A DNA stretch of 16,179 nt from Clostridiales bacterium (GTDB taxonomy: Bacteria; Bacillota; Clostridia; Oscillospirales; CAG-272), in NCBI GenBank assembly GCA_019415985.1, contig DXYE01000016.1:18481-34659 (forward strand), written 5' to 3'. The translations under genes and the position numbers were made by a program. How positions within the stretch are numbered: the first letter of the stretch is position 1; each line of letters begins with the position of its first letter. Shown in pieces: positions 5,393 to 13,843 of this stretch. The notes under the pieces are model-generated. The model was not told where the DNA came from. It worked only from the letters and a program-made list of their open reading frames with translations, and did not search any database.

Positions 5393-6265
5393 TCATTTTT
5401 CGTAGAAGGCACCCTTTCTACGACAAGTCGGCGGCACAATGTCGACAATGACGACTTCAGGCGGATTGTATATACGCGGTCTGTGGTTTTTACACAGGCC
5501 GCGGCTGACAATCATGGCAGTCTCCCCAAGTTGATAACGCCCTCCGGCGTACTTTGGAAAAAGCCCCTGCTGCGGAGCGTATAGTCCGTTCAAAACACCG
5601 GGAATCCGAACTTGACCGCCATGCGCATGACCTGCTATGACCAAATCAAAGCCGCATGAACGATACTGTTCTGCGCGCTCCGGTCGGTGTGTCAGCAACA
5701 CGGTATAGGCATCTTTGCGCTTTGAAGCGGCAGTACACTGCAGTTGTTCTTCCCAACTTGAAAAAATCCTTCCGTCAGAAGTCCTGAGGGGAAAGCCCGT
5801 AGGATCGTCCACACCGCAGATGCAAAGATGTTCACCCCTTACAGTCCAATACATGGCAGAACCTTCCAGTATATGAACGTGAAAGCTGCGCACCATGGCT
5901 TTCACTGCATGAATCTTGCCTGTACGGAATTCGTGGTTGCCGGCGACATAAAAACAGGGATACTGTCGTCCGATTACAGACAACAACTGGATTGTACCGT
6001 TGTTCGGTACTTTATCGTCTGCAATATCACCGGCTAACAGTACAATGTCAGGATTTTGCCGTTGGATCATACGGATCAAAATTTTTTGCCGCTCGCCGTA
6101 TATGGAGCTGTGCAAATCAGTTAAAACGGCGAGTCGAATACGGGTTCCGATTTTTTCCGAAATTTCCGTATAGAAACGGACGGTCAGTCGCTGGCTAAGC
6201 GCGGTACTCAATCCGGCGGCAATCAGAGACGCTGTGGACAGGCCGTATAAAAGCTTTTTATTCAA
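5393..6265 (-). CDS. YkuE/YaeI-like calcineurin-type metallophosphoesterase
   Basis: This 290-aa protein has an N-terminal hydrophobic segment (about residues 5-24) that should anchor it in the membrane with the catalytic domain outside. The metal ligands of the calcineurin fold are all present in order: Asp50 and His52 (TDLHS), Asp80 (GDIADD), Asn110-His111 (GNHEF), His193 (THRPE), and His213 and His215 (GHAHGGQ). The family hydrolyses phosphate esters and some members act on membrane lipids. The substrate here is not known. The in-frame start shown is TTG at 6265, 14 nt after AAGGAGG, which is long. An in-frame ATT at 6271 would sit at the ideal 8 nt. There is no ATG. Confidence 0.85.
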   Translation of the reverse strand: MNKKLLYGLSTASLIAAGLSTALSQRLTVRFYTEISEKIGTRIRLAVLTDLHSSIYGERQKILIRMIQRQNPDIVLLAGDIADDKVPNNGTIQLLSVIGRQYPCFYVAGNHEFRTGKIHAVKAMVRSFHVHILEGSAMYWTVRGEHLCICGVDDPTGFPLRTSDGRIFSSWEEQLQCTAASKRKDAYTVLLTHRPERAEQYRSCGFDLVIAGHAHGGQVRIPGVLNGLYAPQQGLFPKYAGGRYQLGETAMIVSRGLCKNHRPRIYNPPEVVIVDIVPPTCRRKGAFYEK

Positions 6266-6492
6266 TGGAATAGCACGTACCTCCTTATGAAACAGAACAG
6301 CTATTATAAAATAATAAAACCGTTCGGCGCGGAACCAAAAGCATCTTTATTCAAGTATAACAGGGATAATAAAAGGTGAAAGGCGGAACGCTTTTCTCGG
6401 TAGATACACATGGAAGTGAAAGGGAGGAGCGGTCATGCCATCCATGACGGAGAGAACTCTGAAAATATAACCCCCGCTTTTAATGTATCGTG
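6266..6492 (-). other. Spacer between radA and the metallophosphoesterase gene
   Basis: The spacer contains AAGGAGG (6286-6280) for the downstream gene and a TATAAT element just upstream (near 6305-6310, minus strand), with no convincing -35 at the right distance. No terminator for radA was recognised. No coding sequence is supported on either strand. Confidence 0.4.
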
Positions 6493-7875
6493 TCATTTAA
6501 GAATTTTAAGAGATTCGAAAATGTTGCCGACAGGCAAGAGCTGGACACCATCCACTTGGAATTTTTTGCGTTCGATTCCCCGCTTGGGAACCATGATTTT
6601 TGTAAATCCAATGCGTGCGCATTCCCTGACGCGCTGTTCCAGAGAACCGACAGTCCGGCATTCGCCGGCCAAACCGATTTCTCCTATCGCAATAAAATCA
6701 TCCGGCAGAGGCTTGTCCTTTATAGAGGATAAGATCGTCAGTGCAACGGAGAGGTCGGCAGCAGGCTCCTCCAGACGCAGACCGCCGATGACGTTCAGAT
6801 ATACATCATGTGTGGAAAAACGGATTCCCAAGCGTTTTTCAAGGACTGCGAGAATCAGAATCATACGATTATAATCGATGCCCAGTGAGCTTCTGCGGGG
6901 GGAGGGAAATACAGTCGGCGTAACCAAAGCCTGGATTTCCGCCAAAATTGGACGTGTTCCCTCCATAACGCAAACCGCGCAGTTGCCGGAGACATTTATG
7001 GGCCTGCCGGACAGGAGCATCTCCGATGGGTTTTCAACAGCGGAGAGGCCTTGGTTCGTCATTTCAAACACACCGATTTCGTTGGTAGAGCCGTAACGAT
7101 TTTTGATGGCACGAAGAATGCGGTAGCTCTGCTGTCTTTCACCCTCAAAATAGACAACCGCGTCGACCATATGTTCAAGCACCTTTGGTCCGGCAATGCC
7201 GCCCTCCTTATTGACGTGTCCGACCAGGAGCACGGAAAGTCCCTCAATTTTAGCTTTTCGAATAAGCGCCAGGGCCGTTTCCTTGACCTGTGTGACGCTG
7301 CCGGGCGTCGAGTTGATTTCCGGATGATACATGGTTTGTATAGAGTCCAGAATCACGATATCCGGCCGCAGCTTATCAATTTGTGCGAGAATACTGTGGA
7401 TATTGGTAGCGATACAGAGAAACAGGCCGGCTCCGCCTATATGCAGACGTTTGGCGCGAAGCTTCAGCTGCCCCTGTGACTCTTCGCCGGAGATATACAG
7501 AACCTTTTTCGATTTTCCGAGTTCACCGCATATTTGCAGAAGGAGCGTAGATTTGCCGATCCCGGGTTCACCGCTCAGCAAAACAACGGAACCGTGTACC
7601 AATCCACCGCCCAACACACGGTCGAATTCTCCCAGTCCGGTCAGACTTCGCATATAAACCGGAAGCTCGAGGTCATCCAACGGGATGGCTTCCGCTTCCG
7701 GAGCCAAAGATGAAGACAGTTCTAAATGACGGGACGCAGTCTTTGACTTGGGTTCGACAATTTCCTCCTGCTCCTCCATGGTGTTCCATGCACCGCATCC
7801 GGCACACTTTCCGAGCCATTTCGAGGTTTGATATCCGCAGGATGAACATACAAAAACCGTTTTTACCTGTTTCAA
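6493..7875 (-). CDS. radA: DNA repair protein RadA
   Basis: RadA (Sms) is a RecA-like, DnaB-like ATPase that drives branch migration and processing of recombination intermediates. The 460-aa protein has the full domain order. A C4 zinc finger lies at the start (Cys10, Cys13, Cys24, Cys27). Walker A is GEPGIGKST (102-110) and Walker B is VILD (174-177). The RadA-specific KNRYG motif is at 258-262, and a Lon-protease-like C-terminal domain runs from about residue 290. Length is normal. The start is TTG (7875-7873), since no nearby ATG fits and the zinc finger must be included; GGAG lies 11 nt upstream. It follows the amidase gene on the same strand with a 67-nt gap, so the two may be co-transcribed. 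Confidence 0.96.
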   Translation of the reverse strand: MKQVKTVFVCSSCGYQTSKWLGKCAGCGAWNTMEEQEEIVEPKSKTASRHLELSSSLAPEAEAIPLDDLELPVYMRSLTGLGEFDRVLGGGLVHGSVVLLSGEPGIGKSTLLLQICGELGKSKKVLYISGEESQGQLKLRAKRLHIGGAGLFLCIATNIHSILAQIDKLRPDIVILDSIQTMYHPEINSTPGSVTQVKETALALIRKAKIEGLSVLLVGHVNKEGGIAGPKVLEHMVDAVVYFEGERQQSYRILRAIKNRYGSTNEIGVFEMTNQGLSAVENPSEMLLSGRPINVSGNCAVCVMEGTRPILAEIQALVTPTVFPSPRRSSLGIDYNRMILILAVLEKRLGIRFSTHDVYLNVIGGLRLEEPAADLSVALTILSSIKDKPLPDDFIAIGEIGLAGECRTVGSLEQRVRECARIGFTKIMVPKRGIERKKFQVDGVQLLPVGNIFESLKILK

Positions 7876-7942
7876 GTGATCTTCCGCTCCTTGTCTTTTG
7901 TTTTATGCGTTCCTCATTAGCAGTCGGAATATAGCTATACGT

Positions 7943-8758
7943 CTACTGTCCGGCGTTTTTTGCATAATCCATTATTGCCGAGCACAGAACAGCCGCGACC
8001 TTTTGCTGATAAACCGGATCTGCCAGGCTGCGTGCCTCTTCTGCGTTGGACAGGAAACCGCATTCCACGAGGACGGACACATTCTCGCTTTTATGCAGCA
8101 GATAAATATCGGAGGTTGCCCGTTTCGTCTTTCGCGTATTATCCGGCTGAAAATATGTATGATTCCATGCGCATATTTTTTCTGCAAGCTCCTGACTTTG
8201 TGTGTGATTTGGGGAATAAAAAACCTGCATACCATGGTAGCGCGCGTCGGTGAAAGCGTTCATATGAATGCTGACAAAAATGGCATCCGGATATTGCCGA
8301 GCGATCTCCAGGCGATTTTTCAGGTCGTACATTTTATGTTGACCCTTTGCCGCATTACCGTACAGCATCCGATCATCGGTGCGCGTGTAGATGACACGTG
8401 CGCCGGAGGATTCCAAAATATTTCCCAGCAGCAGGGCGATATCGAGATTTACATCCTTTTCCAGTACGCCATTTACGCCGGTCGTGCCGCCATCCTCCCC
8501 TCCGTGGCCTGCGTCGACGATCACCAGCGGCGCTGCCTGCGCTTCACTGTCACTGACGAGAGAAACGCCGGAAAAGTCTTGAGGAAACTGGTTTAAAAAA
8601 GTTTCTTCCCAAAATTTAGAAAAATAGGTTGTGCCGTTGTGAATATATTTAACTGAAACGATATGAATAGCAGCCGTACAGGCCAAAAGTAACAGTGTAA
8701 AGAGCAGAAAGGATATCAGGAATCCAATGTATCCGCCCTTCTCTTCGTTTTTTTCCAT
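7943..8758 (-). CDS. N-acetylmuramoyl-L-alanine amidase (Amidase_3), CwlD-like
   Basis: This is a zinc-dependent amidase that cuts the bond between N-acetylmuramic acid and the stem peptide. The 271-aa product has a cytoplasmic MEKNEEKGG start, one membrane helix (about 11-35), a linker, and an Amidase_3 domain from about residue 77. Zinc ligands are His85 (DAGHGGEDGG), Glu100 (VLEKDVNL) and His165 (SIHMNA), and the catalytic Glu232 is in VECGFLSN. Length and topology fit CwlD, which makes the muramic-lactam of spore cortex. Its neighbour RadA is not informative, and other clostridial amidases look alike, so cortex function is inferred. The ATG has a GGGGG-type site at 7 nt. Confidence 0.85.
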   Translation of the reverse strand: MEKNEEKGGYIGFLISFLLFTLLLLACTAAIHIVSVKYIHNGTTYFSKFWEETFLNQFPQDFSGVSLVSDSEAQAAPLVIVDAGHGGEDGGTTGVNGVLEKDVNLDIALLLGNILESSGARVIYTRTDDRMLYGNAAKGQHKMYDLKNRLEIARQYPDAIFVSIHMNAFTDARYHGMQVFYSPNHTQSQELAEKICAWNHTYFQPDNTRKTKRATSDIYLLHKSENVSVLVECGFLSNAEEARSLADPVYQQKVAAVLCSAIMDYAKNAGQ

Positions 8759-9138
8759 ATCTCAACCCCCAAAGCGCTTAGTCGAGCACACGACTGCAGT
8801 GCAGGTTCGGCTCATTCATAGAAACATTAAAAACGGTTTCGGCTTTCTCTGTTGCCGTAACTTGAGCAGCACTTGCAGTGATGTCCGCTGTTTATGCATA
8901 CAGACAGAATACTCGCTGTGTTTTATCTTATGCACTTGGGAAATTGTTTATGAAATGCAGTTTTGCATCCGTGTATGTATGAATCCAAATGGAATCATAT
9001 AAGCGAACGACTTGTAGGATATCGTAAAAGCTTAAGACGCAATTTTAAAGATGTTTAAAATGCGCATTTTTCTCTGCTCTGAATGACAAAGCTTCAGGGA
9101 ACGCGGTCAATATCACCCGCAGGCAACGGACAAAACAA
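8759..9138. other. 380-nt gene-free region upstream of the amidase gene
   Basis: No complete gene or known RNA is recognised. On the minus strand a short frame without a start (8891-8778) reads TADITASAAQVTATEKAETV and then VFNVSMNEPN before stopping. Its alternating hydrophilic composition looks protein-like and could be the last trace of an extracellular protein, but it is too short to assign. Promoter elements for the amidase gene must lie here, but none is convincing. Confidence 0.35.
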
Positions 9139-9174
9139 AAGGCTGTAGCGGGTATGCATTTACAGCCCTTTTTT
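9139..9174. terminator. Bidirectional terminator-like hairpin
   Basis: GGCTGTA (9141-9147) pairs with TACAGCC (9161-9167). T6 follows on the plus strand, and the minus-strand read ends in TTTTGTTTT. It lies 6 nt beyond the stop of the minus-strand membrane-protein gene and most likely ends its transcript. Confidence 0.7.
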
Positions 9175-9180
9175 ACGATA

Positions 9181-9738
9181 TTATTTATTCTTTTTTTTGT
9201 TTGGATCAATACCAAAGAGAGATAAAATTCTGAAATTGCGGAAGCCGAGCTGATAAGCCACGGCGCTCATAGCCAGAACAGGCAAAATGGTGAGCACAAT
9301 TCCCCATGGATTATACGGTGAGAAAAGCTGAATCAGGCCGAGATACATAGCTTGGAGAACCCGTGCGATCAAGCTGGTTATAACATACAGATTTCCCGCC
9401 CACATATGGTTAGAACCCAGATAATAACCGAATAGCATCAAAATACAGACAACAATGGAGGGAATATTTGATATCAGGTCGATATACAGTCCCTTCAGCG
9501 GCATAGCCTTTTCCCTGCCGGCATCGACTCGGGTTCGATCCTTTGCCCCCATCTCCCAAAACATGTTATAAGCCAAAAATAGATATAGAAACACACCTAC
9601 AAGCGTACCGGCGATCCAAATCCAATCGTCCATGGTGGCAGCCGCAAACGATATCATCAGACCGAACAGAGCCATTGCAACCTGGTTGACAAACATTTTG
9701 ACAGCAGAATAGGAGTTTTCCTTTAAAAATTTCAACAT
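9181..9738 (-). CDS. Uncharacterised five-TM membrane protein
   Basis: The product is a 185-aa integral membrane protein of no family I can name. Hydrophobic segments fall at about residues 17-37, 41-60, 87-107, 115-137 and 148-168. A charged loop (KDRTRVDAGREKAMPLKG, about 72-89) lies between the second and third, and a lysine-rich tail (DPNKKKNK) ends the protein. I use the ATG at 9738 because GGGAG lies 12 nt upstream; a TTG ten codons earlier (9768) has no ribosome site. It is followed by a terminator and faces the recombinase gene across a divergent control region. The frame is intact and codon use is like its neighbours. A role cannot be given. Confidence 0.7.
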   Translation of the reverse strand: MLKFLKENSYSAVKMFVNQVAMALFGLMISFAAATMDDWIWIAGTLVGVFLYLFLAYNMFWEMGAKDRTRVDAGREKAMPLKGLYIDLISNIPSIVVCILMLFGYYLGSNHMWAGNLYVITSLIARVLQAMYLGLIQLFSPYNPWGIVLTILPVLAMSAVAYQLGFRNFRILSLFGIDPNKKKNK

Positions 9739-10163
9739 GAGTTTACGATTCTCCCTATTATGATTCAATTACTTGCATTTCTTTTTATTGTAACTGAAAT
9801 TTGTGAAAAATCAAGTGTTTTTTCTCTAGAATGAATGAGATTAACAAAAATTTACAGTTTATCCATGAAAATGGGAAATTATTTTGTATAATAAATACAG
9901 AGATGAAAAAGAAGTGTGTGTTGCAGTTTCTATACGTATATGCTTGGGAAGCTTCAGGCAGCATGATCGATCTTGGGGAACGGTTTCTTTTGGTTTCGTA
10001 TGAGCTTTCAGAGGGATACGAGAAGAGCGAGCCATGCATCTTTCCGGCAGTATACGAATGCCGGACTGCATTAGGGAACAGACACGGCCGAAAAGCGGAA
10101 CCGGGCAAGGGTTTCGCTTCTGCGTTAATGGCTAAAAGGAGAAAAAAGGAAGGACAGGCGGAC
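9739..10163 (+). other. Divergent control region and long open frame before the recombinase gene
   Basis: TATAAT at 9887-9892 is a good -10 without a clear -35. If used, it gives a leader of about 265 nt. From an ATG at 9903, which has no ribosome site, the recombinase frame is open without a stop for 87 codons. CCGGCA-N9-TGCCGG (10044-10064) forms a perfect hairpin of 6-7 bp. Other frames on the minus strand are also open here, so the extension may be chance. See findings. Confidence 0.4.
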
Positions 10164-11186
10164 ATGGCTGATTATAAACCGGTGGATATTACCGAATATC
10201 CGGAAATTTTTCACGGATTCTATCGGCAGAAAATTATTATTGAAAACCGCTCTCAGAATACGGTTTCGGAGTATCTCTTTGATCTTTGTATGTTCTTCCG
10301 TTTTTTAAAGAAGAAAAAGGATGGTATTGCGGCGGAGGACTTGGAGGACATATCGCTTGAAACCGTGGATTTGTCTTTTGTTTCCGCAGTTACGACAGCG
10401 GATATCTACGACTTTCTTGAGTATCTTGCTGTAGAACGCAAAAATAAAATCAGTATTCGCGCCAGGCGTCTTTCTTCCATTAAAGTGTTTTATAAATACC
10501 TGACGGATAAAGCCGGCCTTTTGGACCGGAATCCTGCTGACCATATCGACAGCCCCAAAGGCGTATCCCGCCGTCCGAAATATTTGACCGTTGAGGAAAG
10601 CCTGAGTCTGCTTGAGAGCGTACGCAACGATACGGAGAGTAAGACAAAAGCGCGTGATTATGCTATTTTGACGTTGTTCTTAAACTGTGGTATGCGGCTC
10701 AGTGAATTGACGGGCATCAGTATGAACGATTTGTCGAAGGATCTGCAGACAGTACGCGTGCTCGGCAAGGGCAATAAAGAACGGTGGCTGTATTTGAATG
10801 ATGCATGTAAAGACGCACTTACGGATTATTTGAAAGAAAGAACGCTGCTGTTGCCGCGGATGAAGGACAAAACACCGCTTTTTGTCAGCGGCAGAATGAC
10901 CCGGATCAGTCAAAAGACGGTTCAGTGGCTTGTATACAAATATCTTGACCGTGCAGGTCTTGCGCACAAAAATTTTTCTACCCACAAGCTGCGGCACACG
11001 GCGGCGACGCTTCTTTATCAAAGCGGAGAGGTGGATGTGCTCGTACTGAAGGATATCCTCGGCCATGAACAGCTCAACACAACACAAATTTATACGCATC
11101 TAAAAGGCGAGGAACAACGCGCAGCCATGGCGCATCATCCGCTTGCGGGCGTGAATAACAGAAAGAATACCGATCAAAAGAAATGA
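10164..11186 (+). CDS. XerC/XerD-type tyrosine recombinase
   Basis: This 340-aa phage-integrase-family recombinase has a SAM-like core-binding N-terminal domain (about residues 10-120) and a catalytic C-terminal domain (about 135-325). The active-site set is complete: Arg178 (GMRLSEL), a lysine in GKGNKER (201-207), His274 and Arg277 (THKLRHTAA), His301 (LGHEQL) and the nucleophile Tyr310 (TQIYTHL). Xer enzymes resolve chromosome dimers at dif or act in element excision. Core housekeeping neighbours and the absence of att-like repeats favour the chromosomal type, though it is somewhat longer than classic XerD (about 300 aa). The start is the ATG after AAGGACAGGCGGAC, although the frame is open far upstream. 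Confidence 0.88.
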   Translation: MADYKPVDITEYPEIFHGFYRQKIIIENRSQNTVSEYLFDLCMFFRFLKKKKDGIAAEDLEDISLETVDLSFVSAVTTADIYDFLEYLAVERKNKISIRARRLSSIKVFYKYLTDKAGLLDRNPADHIDSPKGVSRRPKYLTVEESLSLLESVRNDTESKTKARDYAILTLFLNCGMRLSELTGISMNDLSKDLQTVRVLGKGNKERWLYLNDACKDALTDYLKERTLLLPRMKDKTPLFVSGRMTRISQKTVQWLVYKYLDRAGLAHKNFSTHKLRHTAATLLYQSGEVDVLVLKDILGHEQLNTTQIYTHLKGEEQRAAMAHHPLAGVNNRKNTDQKK

Positions 11187-11234
11187 TGTGAAGTTGTGAA
11201 TGAATCGTCAGATACCTGTCACAGAAAATTCACA
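11187..11234 (+). promoter_or_regulatory. PhoP-box-like direct repeat upstream of the response regulator
   Basis: GTCACA (11218-11223) and TTCACA (11229-11234) form an 11-bp-spaced direct repeat, the geometry of sites bound by PhoB/PhoP-type OmpR-family regulators. Two TGTGAA copies in the opposite direction lie just upstream (11187-11192 and 11195-11200). No clear -10/-35 pair is seen; TATTAT at 11244-11249 is a possible -10. Autoregulation of the following pair is a reasonable inference. Confidence 0.45.
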
Positions 11235-11296
11235 TGATGAGGGTATTATGTTGATATTCATAAATAAGGAAGCAAAAAGGAAAAGGAAGTGACTGC

Positions 11297-11971
11297 ATGG
11301 CGGCAAAGAAGCTGTTAATTGTCGATGATGAAGATAAAATTCGTGAGTTGATCAAAAAATATGCCGTATTCGAGGGCTATGAAGCGGACGAAGCTGCGGA
11401 CGGTATGACCGCGGTAGAAAAATGCCGGAAGCATGATTACGACTTGGTCATCATGGATATTATGATGCCTTTTCTCGATGGGTTTTCGGCATGCAAGGAA
11501 ATCCATAAAACAAAAAATATACCGGTCATCATGCTGTCCGCGCGCGGAGAGGAATACGATAAGATACACGGTTTTGAGGTAGGGGTTGACGACTACGTTG
11601 TCAAACCCTTTTCACCAAAGGAGCTGATGATGCGTGTTGCCGCGGTGCTGAAACGTGCCGGAAAGGCGGAAGGCGAAAAGGATATCGTTGAATTTGAGGG
11701 GCTCACCGTTGATTTTACCGGACGGTTGGTCTATGTCGATGGCAAAAAGGTGGAAATGACGCCGAAGGAATACGATTTATTCTTTTATCTCGTAAAAAAC
11801 AGAGGAATTGCTCTGACACGGGAAAAACTGATCTGTGACGTATGGGGATACGATTTTTACGGCGACGACCGAACGCTTGACACGCATATCAAGCTGCTTC
11901 GGAAAAGCTTGGGAGAATATAGCCGATTTATTGTAACTCTGCGCGGTGTGGGGTATCGCTTTGAAGCTTAA
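11297..11971 (+). CDS. OmpR/PhoB-family response regulator
   Basis: This 224-aa two-domain regulator has a receiver domain (1-118) with the acidic pocket Asp10-Asp11, the phosphoacceptor Asp54 (VIMDIMMP), Ser81 and Lys103 (VVKPFSP). A winged-helix DNA-binding domain (about 128-224) contains MTPKEYDLFFYLV, DVWGYDFYGDDRTLDTHI and GVGYRFEA. It should bind direct repeats as a dimer once phosphorylated by the kinase encoded immediately downstream, whose start overlaps its 3' end. The ATG is preceded by AAAAGGAAG at 7 nt. The exact regulon is not deducible. Clostridial members of this branch often control envelope stress, phosphate or antibiotic responses. Confidence 0.95.
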   Translation: MAAKKLLIVDDEDKIRELIKKYAVFEGYEADEAADGMTAVEKCRKHDYDLVIMDIMMPFLDGFSACKEIHKTKNIPVIMLSARGEEYDKIHGFEVGVDDYVVKPFSPKELMMRVAAVLKRAGKAEGEKDIVEFEGLTVDFTGRLVYVDGKKVEMTPKEYDLFFYLVKNRGIALTREKLICDVWGYDFYGDDRTLDTHIKLLRKSLGEYSRFIVTLRGVGYRFEA

Positions 11972-13529
11972 ATTGAAGAGAAAAAAGGGCGGAGAAGAGT
12001 ATAAGGGAAATATCAGCATCAAATGGCGGCTTGCCGCGTATCTCGCCTTGTTTACCGCGGTGCTTATCGCTGTTTTATGGCTGCTTCAGATCGTCTTTCT
12101 CAATGATTTTTACCGGTATATCAAAATTAATGAGATTATAGGAACTGCGGATATTTTAAAAAAGAATATTGAACTCGACACAGGCTCATTGAACGACTTG
12201 GTCGCCTCCCTTTCTGTCAATAACATGATGTATATTGAGGTTGTTTCCGGGACCTCTTTTCAGACGATTGTGGAAGCGGACTTTTACCCGAATTTTATCT
12301 TAAGTCAGTTCAATCAGGAAGACAGTTACGGAACGGTACTGCCAAAACGTATTCTCAAAATGCAGCTTTTGGATTCCGTCCGGCAGAGCGGTGGGATCTA
12401 TTTCAACGAATTCACAGAGCAGAGTCAAACGGATGAGCGGTATCGCGCATCTCAAATGAATTCCAGTCTCTTATACATTGAATTTGTAGAAACAGCGGAT
12501 GGAAGCGGACGGTATATCCTTTTAAATTCCGTTATTACACCTGTAAATGCGACAGTCCATACGCTGCAGGCTCAATTGCAGCTCGTCTGTGTGTTTTTCG
12601 TCGTGATTGCCGTATGCATGGCGTTTCTGCTTTCCAGGCGGATATCCACACCGATCATAAAAATCAACCGAACAGCCAGGGAGTTGGCTAAGGGAAACTA
12701 TGCGGTGCGCTTTGATGGCAAGGGATATCGTGAAATTGCAGAGCTGAATGATACGCTGAACCACGCCGCTGCCGAGCTTTCAAAGGTCGACCGTCTGAAA
12801 AACGAACTGATTGCCAATATATCCCACGATTTGCGGACGCCGCTTACTATGATTATTGGTTATGGAGAGGTTATGCGTGACCTGCCCGGTGAAAACACGC
12901 CGGAGAATGTACAGGTGATTATCGATGAGGCGACAAGACTTACCGCGCTGGTAAATGATATTTTGGATTTGTCCAAGCTGCAGGCGGACGCTCAAGGCTT
13001 TTCCCCCTCCTACTTTAGTTTGACAGATTGCGTGCTTGCCATAATGAAGCGATTTCAGAAGCTCAAGGAAAGCGATGGATACCGCATCGAATTTTCCTAT
13101 TCGGAAAACGTCACAGTATATGCGGATGAGTTAAAGCTGCAGCAGGTGATCTATAATCTGATCAGCAATGCTGTGTACTACACAGGGGATGATAAGCTGA
13201 TCAGGATCGTTCAAACTGTTATATCGGATAAAAACGCCCGGCAAACAGTAAAAATAGAAATTATAGATACCGGAACGGGCATTTCTCCTGAAAACATTCC
13301 CTATATATGGGACCGGTATTTCAAAGAAAATAAGACGCATAAGCGAGCGGTAGTAGGCAGCGGATTGGGACTTTCCATCGTGAAAGGGGTGCTGGAGCTT
13401 CATCATGCGGAATACGGTGTCATCAGCAGCGAAGCGCCTGAGAATCACGGATCCAATTTTTGGTTTCAGCTTCCGGTGCAGAATAATAAAATTTTACCCA
13501 AGTCATCCTCAGAGGCATCTAAACGCTGA
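11961..13529 (+). CDS. Membrane sensor histidine kinase
   Basis: This kinase of about 522 aa is the partner of the preceding regulator. In order it has a short basic cytoplasmic start, TM1 (about residues 25-47), an extracytoplasmic sensor region of about 155 residues, TM2 (about 206-226), a HAMP domain, HisKA with His289 (ANISHDLRTPL), and HATPase_c. The last carries the N box NLISNAVYYT, G1 DTGTGI, F box WDRYFK and G2 GSGLGL. I prefer the TTG at 11961, which has GGGG 7 nt upstream and overlaps the regulator stop by 11 nt. A GTG at 11946 is also in frame but lacks a ribosome site. The sensor domain belongs to no family I can name, so the signal is unknown. Confidence 0.92.
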   Translation: MKLKLKRKKGGEEYKGNISIKWRLAAYLALFTAVLIAVLWLLQIVFLNDFYRYIKINEIIGTADILKKNIELDTGSLNDLVASLSVNNMMYIEVVSGTSFQTIVEADFYPNFILSQFNQEDSYGTVLPKRILKMQLLDSVRQSGGIYFNEFTEQSQTDERYRASQMNSSLLYIEFVETADGSGRYILLNSVITPVNATVHTLQAQLQLVCVFFVVIAVCMAFLLSRRISTPIIKINRTARELAKGNYAVRFDGKGYREIAELNDTLNHAAAELSKVDRLKNELIANISHDLRTPLTMIIGYGEVMRDLPGENTPENVQVIIDEATRLTALVNDILDLSKLQADAQGFSPSYFSLTDCVLAIMKRFQKLKESDGYRIEFSYSENVTVYADELKLQQVIYNLISNAVYYTGDDKLIRIVQTVISDKNARQTVKIEIIDTGTGISPENIPYIWDRYFKENKTHKRAVVGSGLGLSIVKGVLELHHAEYGVISSEAPENHGSNFWFQLPVQNNKILPKSSSEASKR

Positions 13530-13585
13530 GGTAAAAGAATAAAGGAAAAAGTATACTGATATAACACTGGAATGGAGTATAGAAT

Positions 13586-13843
13586 ATGGAAATCGTATAC
13601 GATGCGGAGACGATCCCCCGTGTGCTCAGCGACAGGAGGTTCCGGTCAGTCCTTTATAACCTGGCCGTATTGCCAGCCTTTCAGCGGAAAGGGGATCGGT
13701 AAAGAGTTGGGCTGGCGCTGTATAGCGTGTTTTCCTGATTCGGAGTGGTTCCTTGAAACAGAAACAGCGATAGATTTTATCAGAAATTAGGATTTCAGAT
13801 AAAAGAGGGAACTTATATGCACATTCCCTGTAAATGTTTCTGA
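13586..13843 (+). pseudogene. GNAT-family acetyltransferase remnant with two compensating frameshifts
   Basis: Starting at the ATG at 13586, the frame reads RVLSDRRFRSVLYNLAVLPA and FQRKG, the acetyl-CoA-binding (Q/RxxGxG/A) region. An extra G in GGGG (13691-13694) shifts the frame. In the second frame GIGKEL...ACFPDSEWFLETETAIDF continues, a missing T near 13778 shifts it back, and QKLGFQIKEGTYMHIPCK follows to a TGA at 13841-13843. The pieces rebuild the C-terminal half of a GNAT protein whose N-terminal strand-helix part is also missing or unrecognisable. It follows the kinase gene by about 55 nt. Sequencing error in the homopolymers could explain the shifts but not the missing N-terminus. 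Confidence 0.75.

Noticed and set aside
7898..8596. A 232-codon plus-strand open frame over the amidase gene
   Set aside because: It is a shadow of the Amidase_3 gene, whose zinc ligands and catalytic glutamate all lie in the minus-strand frame.
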